From positions 1,302,001 to 1,366,000 of the forward strand of contig NZ_JACGFN010000001.1 in the NCBI RefSeq assembly GCF_016950255.1: DNA of 64,000 bases. The letters are read 5' to 3'. A program made the translations under genes and the position numbers. The notes below the pieces were generated by a model, which worked only from the letters and a program-made list of their open reading frames with translations, was not told the origin of the DNA and did no database searches. Shown piece by piece: positions 59,532-64,000 of this stretch; the stretch's first letter is position 1, and every line of letters begins with the position of its first letter. The stretch is from Pectobacterium brasiliense. GTDB taxonomy: Bacteria > Pseudomonadota > Gammaproteobacteria > Enterobacterales > Enterobacteriaceae.

Positions 59532-61076
59532 ATGGATAAAAAAATCACTGCCAGCCTGATATTACTACTGGCTGCCGTCAGCCAGCCAGCGCTGGCAAAC
59601 GATCCGCAGGTAACGTTAGACAGCGGTCGCATCAGCGGGACCGAGACGCAAGGCGTCGATGCTTTTAAAGGCATCCCCTTTGCCGCCCCTCCCATCGGCG
59701 AACTGCGCTGGCAACCGCCGCAACCAGTGCAAAGTTGGAGTGATATTCGCTCAGCAACGGCATACGGCAAGGATTGCATGCAGAATCCTTTTCCCGGCGA
59801 TGCCGCGCCGCTCGGTGTTGGATTCAGTGAAGATTGCCTGACCGTCAACGTGTGGCGGCCAGCTAACGTCACAGGCTCGCTGCCGGTGATGGTATGGATT
59901 TATGGCGGTGGTTTTGTCAACGGCGGTGCCTCGCCCGAGATTTATTCCGGGCAGGAATTTGCCCGCCAGGGCGTCGTCTTCGTCAGCTTCAACTATCGCG
60001 TCGGCCGCTTTGGCTTTTTTGCTCATCCGGCGCTGGCCGACCAGCCGCTGCGTGGCAACTACGGCCTGATGGATCAAATTGCAGCGCTGAAGTGGGTGCA
60101 GAAAAACATCGCCGCTTTCCATGGCGATCCGCAAAACGTCACCCTGTTTGGTGAATCCGCAGGCGGTTTTGCCGTCGGATCGCTGCTGACTAGCGAACTC
60201 TCGCAGGGATTATTCCAGAAAGCGATTATTCAATCCGGCTCCGGCAGACAAAATATCGTGCCTAACCAAAGCTGGCAAAAAGCAGAACAGGCCGGTCTCA
60301 CCTTCGCCAGCGCAAATGGCATTAGTGGTCACGATGCGAAAGCCCTGACGGCGCTGCGGCAAATTCCCGCAGATAAAGTGGTGAACGGCCTGAATATGGC
60401 CTCCATGAATGCACCGGATTATTCCGGCCCGATGCTCGATGGCAAAGCGATCGCCGCAGAGCCGCAGGATAGCTACCGTCAGGGTAACTTCCAGCGTGTG
60501 CCGCTGATGATTGGCGCCACGGATGCCGATATCAGTTTCCCGCCGAAGGTCGCAACGTCAGACGACGCCGTTGCCGTTTTCCCTGCCAGCGATCGGCAGC
60601 AGGCTCTTCAGGCTTACCACGGTATGTCACCGCAGGAGATCGCCAAGGCCGTTTCGAGCGACCGTTTCATGGTGGAACCGGCGCGTTTTGTCGCACGTAT
60701 TTGGGAAAAAGCCGCGCTGCCCGTCTGGCAGTTCCGTTTTGGCTACGTTGCCGACAGCATGCGCAAACAGTGGCCTGCTGCCGTTCACGCCAGTGAAATT
60801 CCGTATGTCTTTAACACGGTAACCGCACGCTATGGCGAGAAAACCACACTGCAGGATCGTGCCGTTGCCCAGCAGATGAATCAGTACTGGGTGAACTTTG
60901 CCCGCACCGGTAACCCTAACGCCAGCGGTTTGCCGACATGGAGCGCCTATAGCAGCCAGAAAGACAACATTCTGTTTATCCCTGCGGCGGGTGCAGAACA
61001 GACTCGCGATATCACCGATCCATGGAAAGCGCGTCTTGATCTGGTCGAAAAACTGGCGGAGAGCGGTACGCCATAG
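59532..61076 (+). CDS. Secreted type-B carboxylesterase/lipase
   Basis: 514 residues with a signal peptide ending near ALA (residues ~1-20), so exported. The alpha/beta-hydrolase signature is complete: oxyanion-hole segment YGGGFVNGG, nucleophile Ser209 in FGESAGG, and probable catalytic His419 (AVHASEIPY). The N-terminal GKDCMQNPF and EDCLTVNVWRP segments are typical of carboxylesterase type B. Natural substrates may be plant-derived or polyketide esters. The ATG at 59532 follows AAGGA. The terminator hairpin ends 25 bases upstream, so expression is either attenuated or from read-through. Confidence 0.9.
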   Translation: MDKKITASLILLLAAVSQPALANDPQVTLDSGRISGTETQGVDAFKGIPFAAPPIGELRWQPPQPVQSWSDIRSATAYGKDCMQNPFPGDAAPLGVGFSEDCLTVNVWRPANVTGSLPVMVWIYGGGFVNGGASPEIYSGQEFARQGVVFVSFNYRVGRFGFFAHPALADQPLRGNYGLMDQIAALKWVQKNIAAFHGDPQNVTLFGESAGGFAVGSLLTSELSQGLFQKAIIQSGSGRQNIVPNQSWQKAEQAGLTFASANGISGHDAKALTALRQIPADKVVNGLNMASMNAPDYSGPMLDGKAIAAEPQDSYRQGNFQRVPLMIGATDADISFPPKVATSDDAVAVFPASDRQQALQAYHGMSPQEIAKAVSSDRFMVEPARFVARIWEKAALPVWQFRFGYVADSMRKQWPAAVHASEIPYVFNTVTARYGEKTTLQDRAVAQQMNQYWVNFARTGNPNASGLPTWSAYSSQKDNILFIPAAGAEQTRDITDPWKARLDLVEKLAESGTP

Positions 61077-61132
61077 CGCACGTTATCCAGCGTGAAGCCG
61101 TTGCAAAGGCGTTTTCGAAGCGTAGAGCCAGC

Positions 61133-61169
61133 ATAAAAAAAGCCAGTCAGTAAGGGCTGACTGGCTTTC
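61133..61169 (-). terminator. Intrinsic terminator behind patA
   Basis: Stem AGCCAGTCAG (61141-61150) / CTGACTGGCT (61157-61166) followed on the minus strand by a run of T (61134-61140). It lies 45 bases beyond the patA stop. Confidence 0.75.
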
Positions 61170-61211
61170 GGAGTGAACCTAATAGGGTGCTGCGTGTTTC
61201 CGTCTCGTTTT

Positions 61212-62949
<1,738 letters not shown>

Positions 62950-64000
62950 TCAGTGCCGGATCATGATATGACGCACGATGGTGTAATCCTCCAGACCGTA
63001 CATCGACATATCCTTGCCATAGCCGGACAGCTTCTGACCGCCGTGCGGCATTTCACTCACCAGCATGAAGTGGGTGTTCACCCAGGTACAGCCGTATTGA
63101 AGGCACGCGGCCAGACGGTGTGCCCGCCCGATATCGCGCGTCCAGACCGACGAGGCCAGCCCGTAATGCGAGGCATTCGCCCAGCCAATCACCTGCGCTT
63201 CATCGTCAAACGGCGTGATGGAGATAACAGGCCCAAACACCTCTTTCTGGACGATTTCGTCTTCCTGCTTTGCCCCCGCCAGCACCGTAGGTTGGAAGTA
63301 GAATCCCTGCCCTTTCACCCGCTCGCCGCCGGTCACTACCGTAATGTGCGGCAGCGCTTTGGCGCGTTCGACAAAGCCAATCACGCGTTCCAACTGCGGC
63401 TCGGTAATCAGTGGCCCCAGCTCGGTGGTTTCATCATGCGGATCGCCGATTTTCAGCGTCGCCACCGCTTTTCCTAATGCTTCCACAACCTTATCGTAGA
63501 TCGCACGCTGTACATACAGTCGACAGGCCGCGGTACAGTCCTGCCCCGCATTGTAAAAACCGAAACTGCGGATCCCATCCACCACCTGTTCGATATCCGC
63601 ATCATCGAAGACAATCACCGGCGCTTTGCCGCCCAGCTCCATGTGTGTGCGTTTTACGCTCGCGGCGGTATGCGACAAAATATGCGCGCCGGTGTCAATC
63701 GAACCGGTCAGCGACACCATGTTCACTTTCTCATGCCCCGTTAGCGCATCGCCGATATCCGCCCCGCGCCCGAACACGATATTCACCACACCCGCCGGCA
63801 GAATCTCCGCCAGCAGCTGTGCCAGATAGAATGTGGTCAGCGGGGTTTGCTCCGCCGGCTTCAGTACCACGCAGTTGCCCGCCGCCAGCGCCGGTGCCAG
63901 CTTCCACGATGCCATCATCAGCGGATAATTCCACGGGGCGATGGACGCCACCACACCAACCGGATCGCGTCGGATCATCGAAGTGTGCCCTTCGAGATAC
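62950..64000 (-). CDS. patD: Gamma-aminobutyraldehyde dehydrogenase (5' end cut by window edge)
   Basis: 350 C-terminal residues of an aldehyde dehydrogenase; the start lies beyond base 64000. It matches E. coli PatD ([39 protein letters not shown] with the general-base Glu, [15 protein letters not shown] with the catalytic cysteine in [24 protein letters not shown]-like end [14 protein letters not shown]). It oxidises 4-aminobutanal to GABA with NAD+, following patA in putrescine breakdown. Confidence 0.93.
   Translation of the reverse strand, partial: YLEGHTSMIRRDPVGVVASIAPWNYPLMMASWKLAPALAAGNCVVLKPAEQTPLTTFYLAQLLAEILPAGVVNIVFGRGADIGDALTGHEKVNMVSLTGSIDTGAHILSHTAASVKRTHMELGGKAPVIVFDDADIEQVVDGIRSFGFYNAGQDCTAACRLYVQRAIYDKVVEALGKAVATLKIGDPHDETTELGPLITEPQLERVIGFVERAKALPHITVVTGGERVKGQGFYFQPTVLAGAKQEDEIVQKEVFGPVISITPFDDEAQVIGWANASHYGLASSVWTRDIGRAHRLAACLQYGCTWVNTHFMLVSEMPHGGQKLSGYGKDMSMYGLEDYTIVRHIMIRH

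Overview
The window looks like chromosome of a soft-rot enterobacterium, most likely Pectobacterium or a close relative. This is an inference from protein resemblance: close relatives of E. coli PatA, PatD, ProP, Amn, Cdh, YghU, YmjA and YaiL; a LuxR-type regulator of the soft-rot ExpR/VirR group; and one ERIC repeat. There are no rRNA genes, CRISPR arrays, complete insertion sequences or recognisable tRNAs. Both ends cut through genes: a MerR-type regulator on the left and an aldehyde dehydrogenase on the right.

Left part (1-9.4 kb): housekeeping and conserved small genes (PanE-like reductase, gamma-glutamylcyclotransferase-like protein, YmjA, YaiL, a cold-shock-domain protein), a two-gene folate-independent methionine synthase operon (mesX-mesD), an AT-rich stretch with an orphan lipoprotein, and a GH1 6-phospho-beta-glucosidase. 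From 9.6 to 15.2 kb lies an accessory stretch of small modules, each a regulator with its target: MerR plus MFS pump, HxlR plus DoxX/NmrA-like proteins, ArsR plus threonine/serine dehydratase, and a HigBA-type toxin-antitoxin pair.

Middle (15.5-29.3 kb): YghU-type glutathione transferase; a Bcr/CflA-type efflux pump divergent from an unusual regulator made of two TetR units in one chain; a FepA-like TonB receptor; CheV; a DUF3313 lipoprotein followed by a Pqi-type intermembrane lipid transport operon with PqiA split into two genes; a TetR regulator; an ERIC element; and a LuxR solo with no luxI beside it.

Acquisition region (29.3-61 kb): this part is dominated by nutrient uptake. (1) A yersiniabactin-type uptake locus (YbtQ, YbtP, YbtA, an unknown 140-residue protein, YbtX, FyuA) has no synthesis genes; its three promoter regions each carry a pair of GATWCGGGTAG repeats exactly 21 bp apart and a Fur-like box. 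(2) A sulfonate/sulfate-ester-type ABC transporter with a fused permease is linked to a cytoplasmic arylsulfotransferase-like protein fused to a thioredoxin-like domain. (3) A nickel/peptide/opine-type ABC transporter with a fused double permease and an MFS protein lies behind a Zur-like box; a second Zur-like box precedes a small secreted cysteine-rich protein after amn. (4) A divergent AraC regulator/O-methyltransferase pair around a Fur box is followed by another Fur-like box, a very strong hairpin terminator and a secreted type-B carboxylesterase. The right end carries proP and the putrescine catabolic genes patA and patD.

The common theme is metal and sulfur scavenging: at least three transport systems without their own synthesis genes, under predicted Fur or Zur control. 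All regulator-site assignments are pattern matches made by eye.
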